64,000 bases of DNA from Brevibacterium rongguiense (GCF_009857845.1 NZ_WWEQ01000006.1:1-64000); one strand, 5' to 3'; shown: positions 45,483 to 55,102, numbered from the stretch's first letter. The notes: generated by a model from the sequence alone, not told the origin. A program made the numbers and translations.

Positions 45483-46079
45483 ATGACGAGCCCGCTCATG
45501 CCCACCGCTGGCACCGTGCTGCGCAAGATGCGCACCCTCCTCTTCGTCCAGGGCGCGGCGGCCCTGGTGCTGGGCGTGCTCGTCATCATCTGGCCGGTCA
45601 ACGCCACGCTGATCTTCGCGATCCTCATGGGCGCGTGGCTGCTCGTCGACGGCGTCGTCTCCGCGCTCACCTGGGCGGCGCGTCCGCGCGGTGCACGCTC
45701 GGGGGTCGCCCTGGCGCGCGCGATCTTCGGGATCGTCGCGGGCCTCGTCATCGTGGCAGTGCCCGCGGCCGGCATGCTCGTCGTCGTGTGGATCGTCGCC
45801 TTCGTCATGCTGCTGCTGGGTGCCTTCCAACTCGCCGGCTGTGGCACGCTGCGCGCGGCCGGGGTGCGCTACTGGTGGATGATGCTGATCACCGGCATCC
45901 TCTCCGTCCTCGCCGCCGTGGGCATCCTGCTCTTCCCCGTCACCGGAGCCGCCGTGTTCGCCTGGATCGTGGGCGTCGCGATGATCGTCGAGGGCATCGC
46001 CGCCTTCCTCATCGGCTCCCAGCTCAACCGGGCGGTGCGCGCTCAGGACGAGCGGGAGATCCCCGGCGAGCTCGCCTGA
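45483..46079 (+). CDS. HdeD-like (DUF308) six-helix membrane protein
   Basis: A 198-residue protein with six predicted membrane helices arranged as three repeated pairs, the pattern of HdeD/DUF308 proteins. The RBS AAGGAGA precedes the ATG. HdeD in Escherichia coli is linked to acid resistance, but the actinobacterial members have no assigned function. It stands alone. Confidence 0.8.
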   Translation: MTSPLMPTAGTVLRKMRTLLFVQGAAALVLGVLVIIWPVNATLIFAILMGAWLLVDGVVSALTWAARPRGARSGVALARAIFGIVAGLVIVAVPAAGMLVVVWIVAFVMLLLGAFQLAGCGTLRAAGVRYWWMMLITGILSVLAAVGILLFPVTGAAVFAWIVGVAMIVEGIAAFLIGSQLNRAVRAQDEREIPGELA

Positions 46080-46127
46080 GCCGGAGCGCCGCTCACTGCC
46101 AGCGGTCCACTCACCACCAGGCCCCAC

Positions 46128-47441
46128 TCACCACCACGCGCCCACGGGCGCGTCGAGGGCGGTGAGCACCGCGCCGGCGAAGCTCATGGTTCCCACCGTG
46201 AGCACGTCGCGGCCGGTGCGCTCCGCGCGGGCGACGGCCTGGGCCGTGTCCAGCACCGCCCCCCGGCCGGCCAGCCGGTCATAGCGGAGGTAGTCGCTGC
46301 CGGCGCCCACGAACAGCGCCTCGCGGCCGCCGAGCGCATCGACGCACGCGTCGACGTCCTTCGTGTCCGGGAAGCCCGCGAGCACGAGGAAGTCCGGCCG
46401 CAGGTGCGCCCGCGCGTGCGCCAGGGCCGCGCGCACGCCCGGGGGGCTGATCGCGGCATCGACGATCCATTCGGCGCCGGCGTGCGCGTGGTGCGACAGC
46501 CGGCCGGGCAGGCTCAGCGCCGCCCGCGCCTGCGCGGGCGTCGGTGCTTGCGCCTGCGCGGGTGCGTGTGCCTGCGGGGGCCGAGGCGCGGTCAGCGCGC
46601 GCACCTCGCACAGCGCCCGCGCGGCCGCGAGGCCCACCGCGAGGTTCGTGCGCGCGATGGTCGCCTCCTCCTGGACCTCGGTGACGGGGGCGGGCTGGGC
46701 TGCCAGCCGCTCCCGCGCCTCGGCGGGCTGGGCGGGATGGGCGATGACCGCGCGGGTGGCCGGGGTGATGGTGCCCAGCAGGTCCGCGGCGACCGCGGCG
46801 AGGCTGCCGCCCAGGACGTCGGTGTGTTCGGGAAAGATCTGGGTGGCCGCCACGACGTCGTAGTCGAAGAGCGAGACGTCGTCGGACAGGCCGCCCAGCC
46901 CCTCCTCGACGACGAGCGCCTGGACCCCCGCCTCGAGCAGGTGCGCGAGTCCCACGAGGGTGAACAGGCCCGAGGGCGGCAGGTAGCCCTCGGCCGGATC
47001 GAACGGGCCCAGAGCGGCGAGCAGCGCGGCCGTCCGGTCCGCCAGCACCCCCGCCTGCGCGGGCGTCAGCGGCCGCCCGTCGAGGCGGATGCGCTCGCGG
47101 TTCGAGCGCAGCGGCGGGCTCGTGATCGTGCCCACCCGCAGGCCCGCCCTGCTGCTCAGCGCCCAGCTCGCCGCGGCCACCGCGGTGCCCTTGCCCTTGC
47201 TGCCGACCACCAGCAGCGCGGGCACCGGCAGCCCCCGCCCCGCGGGCCCGGAGCCCAGGCCCAGGCGGGTCACCGCGAGGCGGGAGCGGGCGCGGCTGCG
47301 CCCGATGGTCCGGGGGGTCAGTGCGCCGGGCGCTCTGCTGGATTCGAGAGAGCTGCTGGATTCGAGTGCGCTGTTGGATTCGAGCGCCCGGGCGGCCTTC
47401 CACTCGCGGAAGAACGGCTCGTCCCAGCCTTCGGCGGGCAT
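46128..47441 (-). CDS. FolC-like Mur-ligase family protein
   Basis: A 437-residue ligase with the fold of folylpolyglutamate/dihydrofolate synthase. The P-loop is VVGSKGKGTA (about residue 78), where FolC normally has GTNGKGS, and SPPLRSNRERIRLDG replaces the SPHL loop. The central FPEHTDVLG segment and C-terminal domain are present. Before the P-loop is an odd spacer with a LES six-residue repeat. Whether it glutamylates folates or another acid is open. It starts one base after the IclR stop codon. Confidence 0.65.
   Translation of the reverse strand: MPAEGWDEPFFREWKAARALESNSALESSSSLESSRAPGALTPRTIGRSRARSRLAVTRLGLGSGPAGRGLPVPALLVVGSKGKGTAVAAASWALSSRAGLRVGTITSPPLRSNRERIRLDGRPLTPAQAGVLADRTAALLAALGPFDPAEGYLPPSGLFTLVGLAHLLEAGVQALVVEEGLGGLSDDVSLFDYDVVAATQIFPEHTDVLGGSLAAVAADLLGTITPATRAVIAHPAQPAEARERLAAQPAPVTEVQEEATIARTNLAVGLAAARALCEVRALTAPRPPQAHAPAQAQAPTPAQARAALSLPGRLSHHAHAGAEWIVDAAISPPGVRAALAHARAHLRPDFLVLAGFPDTKDVDACVDALGGREALFVGAGSDYLRYDRLAGRGAVLDTAQAVARAERTGRDVLTVGTMSFAGAVLTALDAPVGAWW
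47335..47388 (-). repeat. Three 18-bp tandem units in the FolC-like gene
   Basis: 47335-47352, 47353-47370 and 47371-47388 share the core GCTGGATTCGAG. On the minus strand they encode three LESxxx hexapeptides between the N-terminus and the P-loop. Length variation would stay in frame. Confidence 0.75.
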
Positions 47442-47442
47442 G

Positions 47443-48189
47443 TCAGCGCAGCCGTGCGGTGAGTTCGGCGGCGGCCGCGCGCACGCGCTCGGCGCTGGCC
47501 TCGACCGCCTCGGCGGAATACGCGGAGTCCGGCAGGCACAGGCCCATCCCCGCCACCGGGCGGTCGAGCGCATCGAGGACGGGCGCGCCCACGGTCCAGA
47601 TGCCGGGGGTGACCTCGCCGCGCTCCAGCGAATAGCCGCGGCGGCGCTCGTGGCCGAGCTCGCCGTTGAGCTCGCGCACCGTCTGCGGGCCGCTGCCCGT
47701 GCGGCTGACGAAGGCGCCCTCGCCGGTGAACAGGGCGAGCACCTCGCGCTTGGACAGCTGGGTGAGCATCGCCCGGCCGGTGGCGGTGAGGTAGGCGGGC
47801 ATGCGCACCCCAGCGGCGGTGATGACGGCCACGGAGCGCACGGCCTGCTCCTTGAGGATGTAGACGGTCTCCCAGCCGCGCAGCACGGACAGCTGCGCCG
47901 TGCCGTCGGTGTCCTCGGCCAGCCGCCGGACGATGGGCTGGGCCAGGCGCTGGAGCGGATTCGTGCGCCCGAACGCGCTGCCCAGCTCGGACACGCCGGC
48001 GCCCAGCATGTAGCCGCCGGGGGCCTTCGCCACGAAGCCCAGCTCGTCCAAGACGGCGAGCAGCTCGTAGATGCTCGAGCGCGGGATGTCGAGGCCGCGG
48101 GCCAGCGCGCCGGCGCTGATGGGGCGGTTCGAACCGGCCAGCTGGCGCAGCAGCGCGATCGCCCGGCGCAGCGCGGGTACGTCGCCCAT
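47443..48189 (-). CDS. IclR-family transcriptional regulator of the hut cluster
   Basis: A 248-residue regulator with an N-terminal winged helix (about residues 5-65, ISAGALARGLDIPRSSIYELL) and a C-terminal GAF-like effector domain ending in PVLDALDRPVAGMGL. It ends the hut operon, two bases after hutF, so it probably controls that operon. Hut genes of many actinomycetes are regulated by IclR rather than HutC. The ligand is likely histidine or urocanate, by context only. Confidence 0.85.
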   Translation of the reverse strand: MGDVPALRRAIALLRQLAGSNRPISAGALARGLDIPRSSIYELLAVLDELGFVAKAPGGYMLGAGVSELGSAFGRTNPLQRLAQPIVRRLAEDTDGTAQLSVLRGWETVYILKEQAVRSVAVITAAGVRMPAYLTATGRAMLTQLSKREVLALFTGEGAFVSRTGSGPQTVRELNGELGHERRRGYSLERGEVTPGIWTVGAPVLDALDRPVAGMGLCLPDSAYSAEAVEASAERVRAAAAELTARLR

Positions 48190-48191
48190 GC

Positions 48192-49556
48192 TCAGTCCGC
48201 CAGGTCGAAGGCCGCCATCGCCTCCCGGTAGAGCTCGGCGACGGGGCCCAGCGCGGCGTGCTCGCCGTGGGCCGCGACGGTGCGGCCGGCCACGACCACC
48301 TCGGCCACGTCCGCCGAGGTGCCGGCCAGCACCGCCTGCTCGCCGCGGCTGCCGATCGTGCGGGCACTGTCCTGGCTCAGCGCGAAGAAGTCCGCAGGGG
48401 CGCCCACGCGCAGGCCGCCCCCGTCATGATCGCCCGTCTGCAGGCCGCCCTGATCGAGTCCCAAGGAGCGGGCACCGCCCGAGGTGAGGGCGGCGATGAG
48501 CTCAGCGGGGCCGAAGCGGCCGCGCTCGCCGCTGCCCAGGCGCTCGCCGGCCTCCAGGCCGCGCAGCTCCAGGAGCGGATCGAGGACCACGTGCTGGTCC
48601 GATCCCAGGGCGAGGACCGCCCCGGCGTCCGCGAGCGCGCGGGCGGGCCCGATCCCGTCGGCCAGGTCCGCCTCCGTCGTGGGGCACATGACGATCGAGG
48701 CCACCGCGGCGCCCAGCGCCGCGATGTCCGCCTCGCGCAGGTGGGTCGCGTGGACGGCGGAGAGGCGCGCGTCCAGCACGCCGGCGCGCTCGAGGAGGCC
48801 CGTGGGCGTCGTGCCGTAGGCCTCCAGGCACGCCTCGTTCTCCGCGGGCTGCTCCGACAGGTGGACGTGCAGGGGGCCTGTGAGCTGGGAGAACGCGGGC
48901 AGGTCCGCGGCGGGCACGGCGCGCACCGAATGGATCGCGGCGCCCAGCGTCACGTGCTCGCAGTCCTGCAGCGCCGCGCCCAGGGCCGCGTGCCGGGCGA
49001 GGTAGCCGTCGATGTCGCCGTCGCCGAAGCGGGCCTGCTCGGCGCTCAGCGGCTTGCCGATCCCGCCCGTCAGATAGCAGGTGTCGAGGAGGACGAGCCG
49101 GATCCCGGCCTGCTGCGCGGCCCAGGCGAGCGCGCGCTCCATGTCGTGATCCGGGTAGGGGGCGCCGCCCCGGGCGTGGTGGACGTAGTGGAACTCGCCC
49201 ACCGCGGTGTAGCCGGCCGCGGCCATCTCCGCGAAGACGGCGCGGGCCAGCAGGCCGTAGGAGTCCGGCGTGAGCTGCGCGGCGGCGCGGTACATGACCT
49301 GGCGCCAGGTCCAGAACGTGCCGCCGCCTGAGTGCGTGCGGCCCCGCAGCAGCCGGTGGAACGCGTGCGAGTGGGCGTTGACAGCCCCGGGCAGGCTCAG
49401 GCCGGGCACGCGGCGGAAGCCTACGGGCGCCTCGGCGGCGGAATCGAGGGCGGCGATCGTGCCGTCCGCGGCCGTCGTGAGCGCCAGGCCCTCGCGGACC
49501 TCGCCGCCCGTCCAGGCACGCTCGAGCCAGAAGCCGGCGCCGGGCGCCGCGCTCAT
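48192..49556 (-). CDS. hutF: Formimidoylglutamate deiminase
   Basis: A 454-residue amidohydrolase converting N-formimidoyl-L-glutamate to N-formyl-L-glutamate and ammonia. The HxH metal motif is in NAHSHAFHRLLRGRTH (about residue 67), His in HVHLSEQ (about 233), and the catalytic Asp in ALGSDQHV (about 330). The next gene in the order on this strand (allC-like, 49553) overlaps it by four bases. HutF marks the five-step histidine route, which ends with deformylation of formylglutamate. Confidence 0.93.
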   Translation of the reverse strand: MSAAPGAGFWLERAWTGGEVREGLALTTAADGTIAALDSAAEAPVGFRRVPGLSLPGAVNAHSHAFHRLLRGRTHSGGGTFWTWRQVMYRAAAQLTPDSYGLLARAVFAEMAAAGYTAVGEFHYVHHARGGAPYPDHDMERALAWAAQQAGIRLVLLDTCYLTGGIGKPLSAEQARFGDGDIDGYLARHAALGAALQDCEHVTLGAAIHSVRAVPAADLPAFSQLTGPLHVHLSEQPAENEACLEAYGTTPTGLLERAGVLDARLSAVHATHLREADIAALGAAVASIVMCPTTEADLADGIGPARALADAGAVLALGSDQHVVLDPLLELRGLEAGERLGSGERGRFGPAELIAALTSGGARSLGLDQGGLQTGDHDGGGLRVGAPADFFALSQDSARTIGSRGEQAVLAGTSADVAEVVVAGRTVAAHGEHAALGPVAELYREAMAAFDLAD

Positions 49557-50767
49557 GCGCCCAGCTCCGCGGCGAGCACGTCGGCCAGGGCGGCCGCCCC
49601 GGCGCGCGCGTCTGCGTCTTCGCAGGCCTCCTCCGGGGCGTGGGAGACGCCCGTGGGATTGCGCACGAAGAGCATGGCCGAGGGCACGTGGGCGGCGAGG
49701 ATGCCCGCATCGTGGCCGGCGCCCGTGGGCAGGCGCGGGGCCTGCGGGAGCTGGGCGGCCATGCGGTCCGTGAGCTCGGCATCGAAGACGGTGGTGGGCG
49801 AGTAGGACTCGCGGGAGGCCCCGAAGCCCACCCCCGCGGCGCCCGCGATGTCGCGGGCGCGGTCGACGATGGCCTGGAGGACCTGGGCGACGACGGCGTC
49901 GTCGGCGTGGCGGATGTCGAGCCAGCAGTCCATGGCGGAGGCGATGACGTTCGTGCCGCCGGGGTGGATGCTCGTGCGGCCCACGGTCGCCACGGCGCGG
50001 TCGAACCCGGCAGCCAGGCGCGGGATCTCCCCGATGACCGCGCTGCCGGCGGCCACCGGATCCGCGCGGTGGGCCATGGGGGTGGTGCCCGCGTGGTTGC
50101 CCTGGCCGGTGAAGCGCAGGCGCCAGCGGCCGTGGCCGATGATCGAGGCGCCCAGGGCCACCGGCTGCCCGGTCTCGATGAGGCCCACGCCCTGCTCCAC
50201 GTGCAGCTCGATGAACGAGCCGATGCCCGCCAGGCGCTCGGGATCGGGGCCCATACGGTGGGGGTCGAGGCCGTAGGCGGCGGCGACCTCGGCGAACGTA
50301 TCGCCTTCGGCGTCCGCGAGGCCCAGCGCGCGCTCGGGTGCGATGGCGCCGGAGATGAGGCGAGAGCCCAGGCACGCGACGCCGAACCGCGAGCCCTCCT
50401 CCTCCGGGAACACGGCGAGCGCGAGCGGGCGCGCGGCCCGCTCGAGACGGCCGTCCGCGCGCAGCCGGTCGAGGGCGTCCAGAGCCGAGGCGACGCCCAG
50501 CGGACCGTCGAACTGGCCGCCGCCGGGCACGGAGTCCAGGTGGGAGCCGGTCACGACGGCGTTGGGGCCGGGCTGAGTCGCCCACGCCCACGTGATCCCG
50601 TTCGCATCGACCTCGACGTCGAGCCCCCGCGCCGCGGCCTCGGCCTCGAACCACTCGCGCAGCTCGCGCTCGATGGGCGAGAACCCGGGACGCTGGTAGC
50701 CGGGACCGCGGGGGTCGCGGCCCACCTCGCGGATCTGGCCGAGCAGGGAGACGACGTCGGCGCTCAT
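49553..50767 (-). CDS. M20/Zn-amidohydrolase family (AllC-like); candidate formylglutamate deformylase
   Basis: A 404-residue zinc hydrolase of the hydantoinase/carbamoylase branch of M20. The metal ligands are in GSHLDSVPGGGQFDGPLG, PEEEGSRFG and ELHVEQG, and His in HAGTTPM closes the site. By homology it resembles allantoate or N-carbamoyl-amino-acid amidohydrolases. Its place between hutF and hutH, with 4-base overlaps on both sides and no hutG in the cluster, suggests that it removes the formyl group from N-formylglutamate. That assignment is inference. Confidence 0.8.
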   Translation of the reverse strand: MSADVVSLLGQIREVGRDPRGPGYQRPGFSPIERELREWFEAEAAARGLDVEVDANGITWAWATQPGPNAVVTGSHLDSVPGGGQFDGPLGVASALDALDRLRADGRLERAARPLALAVFPEEEGSRFGVACLGSRLISGAIAPERALGLADAEGDTFAEVAAAYGLDPHRMGPDPERLAGIGSFIELHVEQGVGLIETGQPVALGASIIGHGRWRLRFTGQGNHAGTTPMAHRADPVAAGSAVIGEIPRLAAGFDRAVATVGRTSIHPGGTNVIASAMDCWLDIRHADDAVVAQVLQAIVDRARDIAGAAGVGFGASRESYSPTTVFDAELTDRMAAQLPQAPRLPTGAGHDAGILAAHVPSAMLFVRNPTGVSHAPEEACEDADARAGAAALADVLAAELGA

Positions 50768-52353
50768 GCGCGCAGTTCCGTACCGTGGAGGACGGTGCCG
50801 TCGGTGTCCGTGAGCGTGTGCGCGAAGGGCCGCACCGCCTCGGCGGCGCCCAGCGCGCGGCCGGAGGCGACGAACTCGACCGCATCGGCGAGCTCCGGGG
50901 ACAGGAAGCGGTCCGGGCCCGGCCCTTGGACCTGCTCGCGCAGGGCGCCGATGACCGCGCCGGTGACGGGGCCGGGCTCCTCGCTGCGCAGGTCGGCGGC
51001 CCGGGCCGCGGCGTAGAGCTCGATGCCGAGCACGCGGGCCAGGCTGTCCACGGCGCGGCGGAGCTTGCGCGCGGCGGCCCAGCCCATGGACACGTGGTCC
51101 TCCTGCATGGCCGACGAGGGGATGGAGTCGATGCTGGCCGGGGCCGCGATGCGCTTCATCTCCGAGACGAGCCCGGCCTGGGTGTAGTGGGCGATCATGA
51201 GGCCGGAGTCCACGCCCGGGTCGTCGGCGAGGAACGCGTTGAGGCCCTGGTTGCGGGCCGGGTCCATGGCGCGGTCGGTGCGGCGCTCGGCGATGGAGGC
51301 GAGGTCCGCGGCGACGATGGCGAGGAAGTCCGCGGCGTGGGCCAGCGGGGCGCCGTGGAAGTTGCCGTTGGAGGACACCGTGCCGTCGGGCAGAACAACG
51401 GGGTTGTCGATGGCCGAGCGGAGCTCGCGGGCCGCGGTGAGCGCCGCGAACGTCAGCGAGTCCCGGGCCGAGCCCGCCACCTGCGGCGAGCAGCGCAGCG
51501 AGTAGGCGTCCTGGACCAGGTGGGTCGAGTCCCTGTGGCTGTCCACGATGGGCGAATCGGCGAGCGCGGCGAACATGTTGGCCGCGCTCGCGGCCTGCCC
51601 CGGGTGGGGGCGCAGCGGCATGTTGAGGTCCGGCATGAACACGCGGTCCGTGCCCAGCTGCGCCTCGACGCTCATGGCCGCGGTGAGGTCCGCGGTGGAG
51701 ACGAGCAGCTCCAGGTCGAACAGCGCCATGACGATCATGCCGAGCATGCCGTCGGTGCCGTTGACGAGCGCCAGGCCCTCCTTCTCCCGCAGCTCGACCG
51801 GCTCGATGCCCGCCTGTGCGAGCACGGGGCCGGCCTCGACGGCCGTGCCGTCCGGGCCGTGCACGAGCCCCTCGCCCATGAGGACGAGGGCGCACGCGGA
51901 GAGCGGCGCGAGGTCGCCGGAGCAGCCCAGCGAGCCGAACTCGTGGACCCACGGCGTGATCCCGGCATTGAGGACGTCGACGTACGTCTGCAGCGTCTCC
52001 GGGCGGATGCCGGTGCGGCCGGTGGCCAGCGTGCGGATGCGCAGGAGCATGAGGGCGCGCACCACCTCGGGCTCGACGGGCTCGCCCACGCCGGCGGCGT
52101 GCGAGCGGATGAGCGACTTCTGGAGCTGGGCACGCATGTCGTGCGGGATGTGGCGCTGGGCCAGCGCGCCGAAGCCGGTGGAGACACCGTAGACCGGCTT
52201 GGGCGCCTCGGCGAGGGCGTCGACGGCGCGGCGGGCGGCGGCGACCTGCTCGCGCACCGCGTCGGGGATCTCCACCTTCGCCCCGTGGCGGGCGACGGCG
52301 ATGACGTCTGCGAAGGTCAGGGCGTCGGGGTCGAGTGCGACGGTGGCGGTCAT
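50764..52353 (-). CDS. hutH: Histidine ammonia-lyase
   Basis: A 529-residue ammonia-lyase, first step of histidine breakdown. The MIO cofactor normally forms from Ala-Ser-Gly; here the triad is Cys144-Ser145-Gly146 in [14 protein letters not shown] Cys at this place is also recalled from some actinobacterial HALs, but I cannot confirm that here. The Tyr in [10 protein letters not shown] is at about residue 54. The gene overlaps both neighbours by four bases. No urocanase is in the window. Confidence 0.93.
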   Translation of the reverse strand: MTATVALDPDALTFADVIAVARHGAKVEIPDAVREQVAAARRAVDALAEAPKPVYGVSTGFGALAQRHIPHDMRAQLQKSLIRSHAAGVGEPVEPEVVRALMLLRIRTLATGRTGIRPETLQTYVDVLNAGITPWVHEFGSLGCSGDLAPLSACALVLMGEGLVHGPDGTAVEAGPVLAQAGIEPVELREKEGLALVNGTDGMLGMIVMALFDLELLVSTADLTAAMSVEAQLGTDRVFMPDLNMPLRPHPGQAASAANMFAALADSPIVDSHRDSTHLVQDAYSLRCSPQVAGSARDSLTFAALTAARELRSAIDNPVVLPDGTVSSNGNFHGAPLAHAADFLAIVAADLASIAERRTDRAMDPARNQGLNAFLADDPGVDSGLMIAHYTQAGLVSEMKRIAAPASIDSIPSSAMQEDHVSMGWAAARKLRRAVDSLARVLGIELYAAARAADLRSEEPGPVTGAVIGALREQVQGPGPDRFLSPELADAVEFVASGRALGAAEAVRPFAHTLTDTDGTVLHGTELRA

Positions 52354-53570
52354 GCGTTCTCCTCGGGGGCTGCGGGCGACATGTACGGGCTGGGGTTGGC
52401 GGCGATGAGGGAGCCGGCGCGGTAGACCTGCGCGATCTGCTGGACGCCGGGGCGGTAGGCGAGGTAGCGGTAGCCGGGGGCGTCGAGGACGGCGAAGTCC
52501 GCCCGCGCTCCGGGCGTGAGGCGGCCGATGTCGGTGCGGCGCAGGGCGGCCGCACCGCCGGCGGTGGCGGCCCAGAGCGCCTGCTCGACGGTGAAGTGCA
52601 TGTCCCGCACGGCGATCGCGATGCAGAACGGCAGGGAGCTGGAGAACCCGGAGCCCGGGTTGCAGTCGCTGGCGATGGCCACGGTGACCCCGGCGGCGAA
52701 GTAGCGGCGGGCGTCCGGGTAGGGCTGGCGGGTGGAGAACTCGATGGAGGGCAGCAGGGTCGCGACGGTGCCGGCGGCGGCCAGCGCCGCGAGGTCCTCA
52801 TCGGAGGCGAACGTCGCGTGGTCCGCAGACGCCGCTCCGTGAGCGGCCGCGAGCTTGAGCGCTCCGCCGGCGGTGAGCTGGTTGGCGTGCAGGCGCGGGA
52901 GCAGCCCCGCCTGCGCGCCCGCGGTGAGCAGGCGGTCCGTCTGCTCCTCCGTGAAGGCGCCCCGCTCGCAGAACACGTCGATCCAGCGCACTCCGCGCTC
53001 CGCGGCCGCGGGAATGAGCCGGTCGATGATGAGGTCCACGTAGCCGTCCGGGTCCTCCGCGTACTCCGGGGGCACCACGTGGGCGGCCATGAGGGTCGTC
53101 TCCGGGCTGTAGCGGACGGCGATGTCGAGCTGGCGCAGCTCGTCGTCCACCGTGAGGCCGTAACCGGACTTGATCTCCAGTGTCGTGGTGCCGGAGTGCT
53201 CCGCCTGGGCGATGAGCCGGGTGAGGTTGTCCTCGAGCTCCTGGTCGGAGGCTCGACGGGTGGCCTCGACGGTCGAGCGGATGCCGCCGGCGGAGTACTC
53301 GCTGCCGGCCATGCGCGCGGCGAACTCCTCCGAGCGGTCGCCGGCGAAGAGCGGGTGGCTGTGGCTGTCGACGAAGCCCGGGATGACTGCGCGGCCGCGG
53401 GCCCGGACCACCTGGTCCACCGGCTGTGCGGCGGCCTCCGAGGCGGGGCCCACCCACGCGACGATGCCGTCCTCTGCGATGAAGGCGGCATCGTGGCAGA
53501 CGCCCAGCAGATCGTCGGCCTCCGGGTCGTTGGTCACGAGCTCGGAGATATCGGTGACGAGAACTCTCAC
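52350..53570 (-). CDS. hutI: Imidazolonepropionase
   Basis: A 406-residue amidohydrolase that opens imidazolonepropionate to formimidoylglutamate. The metal motif HSHP is in [13 protein letters not shown] (about residue 70), with KSGYGL (about 145) and HANQL (about 241) of the active site, and the Asp in ASDCNPG near 316. It is the first gene of the hut operon, overlapping hutH by four bases. A leader of about 130 bases separates it from the predicted promoter. Confidence 0.95.
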   Translation of the reverse strand: MRVLVTDISELVTNDPEADDLLGVCHDAAFIAEDGIVAWVGPASEAAAQPVDQVVRARGRAVIPGFVDSHSHPLFAGDRSEEFAARMAGSEYSAGGIRSTVEATRRASDQELEDNLTRLIAQAEHSGTTTLEIKSGYGLTVDDELRQLDIAVRYSPETTLMAAHVVPPEYAEDPDGYVDLIIDRLIPAAAERGVRWIDVFCERGAFTEEQTDRLLTAGAQAGLLPRLHANQLTAGGALKLAAAHGAASADHATFASDEDLAALAAAGTVATLLPSIEFSTRQPYPDARRYFAAGVTVAIASDCNPGSGFSSSLPFCIAIAVRDMHFTVEQALWAATAGGAAALRRTDIGRLTPGARADFAVLDAPGYRYLAYRPGVQQIAQVYRAGSLIAANPSPYMSPAAPEENA

Positions 53571-53698
53571 GTGGCGGCTCCTGGGCGGCGGTCGAGGGGC
53601 GGGCAGGGTCGGACTGGTGGGGCTCGGTCCTACGGAGCCGGGGCCCGCGGGAAGCGGCCTGGCGGGCCGCCGCGCGGCGGGGGCGCGTGCTGTCCTCC

Positions 53699-53749
53699 AG
53701 TATGGGCGGGGTCGGTGACACGGGCCATCCCACTGGGCCCAGTGTCACC
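53699..53749 (-). promoter_or_regulatory. Hut promoter and palindromic operator candidate
   Basis: On the minus strand CATACT (53699-53704) is the -10. The -35 region is covered by an inverted repeat: GGTGACAC (53714-53721) and GTGTCACC (53742-53749) are perfect 8-base arms, with TGGGCCCA as a nested palindrome (53734-53741). It is placed so that a bound protein would block or touch RNA polymerase, fitting IclR control. The 390-base region between hutI and the CoA-transferase gene contains nothing else. Confidence 0.55.
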
Positions 53750-53911
53750 CGGCACACGGGCGGGGCGGTGGAGGCGCCTCGGCGATCCATCCGAAATATC
53801 GGACACCGCGGGCTCGGGGCTTTGGGCCCCTTCCTGCCCAACCCGGTTCAGGGGCCGCCGAGGCCCGGGCCCGCCCCGAACACGCCTCGGTCACCGCAGC
53901 GGCCCCCGGGA

Positions 53912-53917
53912 TAGTGT
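53912..53917 (+). promoter_or_regulatory. -10 box of the CoA transferase gene
   Basis: TAGTGT lies 45 bases before the ATG at 53962; GGAG eight bases before that ATG is the likely ribosome site. Confidence 0.4.
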
Positions 53918-53961
53918 GGCTACTGGTTCGCATTCCCCTCCCTTCCACCTCGGAGTCGACG

Positions 53962-55080
53962 ATGACACGCACTCAGGGACCACTGGCCGGCATCCGCGTG
54001 CTGGAGCTCGCCTCGATCGGGCCCGGGCCCCACGCCGCGATGCTGCTGGCAGACCTCGGGGCGGACGTCGTGCGGGCCGACCGACCGGCCAGCGCCCGCA
54101 GCAGTCTCGAAGACGACGCCTCTGCCGGGCAGTGGCTGCTGCGCGGGCGCCGCTCGATCGCCCTCGACCTCAAGGCGCCGGCCGACCTCGCCACGGCGCT
54201 GGACCTCGCCGCCCGCGCCGATGTCCTCATCGAGGGCTACCGGCCCGGAGTGGCCGAGCGGCTGGGAATCGGGCCCGACGAATGCCTGGCGCGCAACCCC
54301 CGGCTGGTCTACGGCCGCATGACGGGCTGGGGCCAGGAGGGTCCCCGCGCCCAGCAGGCCGGGCACGACATCAACTACCTCGCGCTCACCGGCGGGCTCT
54401 TCACGACCGGCCGCGCGGGCGAGCGGCCCGTGCCGCCGCTGAACATGGTCGCCGATGTGGCCGGCGGGTCCATGATGCTGGCGCTCGGCGTGGTCTCCGC
54501 CCTCGTCGAGCGCGCCACCACGGGCAGGGGGCAGGTGGTGGACGCCGCGATGGTCGACGGCACGCCCGCGGCCATGCAGATGATCTGGTCGCTGCGGGGG
54601 CAGGGGCGCTGGTCGGACGCCCGCGGCGGCAACCTCCTCGACGGCTCCAACCCCAGTTACGACACCTATGAGTGCGCCGGCGGCGGCTACGTGGCGGTGG
54701 GCGCGCTCGAGCCCCAGTTCTACGCCCAGCTGCTCGCGGGCCTCGGGCTCGAGGCGGACCGGATCCCGGACCGGGCGGACCCGCAGCAGTGGCCGGCGCT
54801 GCGCGAGGTGTTCGCCGCGCGGTTCGCCCAGCGCAGCCGCGACGAGTGGGCCCGCGTGTTCGAGGGCACGGACGCGTGCGTCACGCCCGTCCTCACCCTC
54901 GCCGAGGCGCGGGCCGAGCCGCACATGGCCCATCGCGGCTCGATCGTCGTGCGAGACGGCGTGGAGCAGGGTGCCCCGGCGCCGCGCTTCTCCGCCCACC
55001 CGGGCCCGCGGCCCACGCCCGCTCCCCCGCGCCCCGACGCGGACCGGGTGGCGGTGCTGGCCGAGTGGCTGGGCGAGTAG
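53962..55080 (+). CDS. CaiB/BaiF CoA-transferase family, alpha-methylacyl-CoA racemase type
   Basis: A 372-residue family III enzyme. GHDINYLALTG (about residue 134) holds the Asp of AMACR-type racemases, which invert the alpha-methyl carbon of branched acyl-CoA, and the flanking R-x-D-R segment binds CoA. The sequence is closer to racemases than to true CoA transferases, as the Gly-Asp of the transferase site is replaced. It is alone, divergent from hut. Branched-chain lipid or sterol side-chain catabolism is the usual context. Confidence 0.85.
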   Translation: MTRTQGPLAGIRVLELASIGPGPHAAMLLADLGADVVRADRPASARSSLEDDASAGQWLLRGRRSIALDLKAPADLATALDLAARADVLIEGYRPGVAERLGIGPDECLARNPRLVYGRMTGWGQEGPRAQQAGHDINYLALTGGLFTTGRAGERPVPPLNMVADVAGGSMMLALGVVSALVERATTGRGQVVDAAMVDGTPAAMQMIWSLRGQGRWSDARGGNLLDGSNPSYDTYECAGGGYVAVGALEPQFYAQLLAGLGLEADRIPDRADPQQWPALREVFAARFAQRSRDEWARVFEGTDACVTPVLTLAEARAEPHMAHRGSIVVRDGVEQGAPAPRFSAHPGPRPTPAPPRPDADRVAVLAEWLGE

Positions 55081-55102
55081 GCACACCGCTCAGCGCGGTG
55101 CC
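55080..55102. terminator. Bidirectional hairpin between convergent genes
   Basis: GGCAC (55080-55084) and GTGCC (55098-55102) enclose CCGC/GCGG, making an imperfect stem across the ten bases between the CoA-transferase stop and the NAD-binding gene end. It could terminate transcripts from both sides. Confidence 0.4.

Noticed and set aside
47335-47388. CRISPR-like or regulatory repeats near the IclR gene
   Set aside because: Only three 18-base units, in frame within the FolC-like protein.
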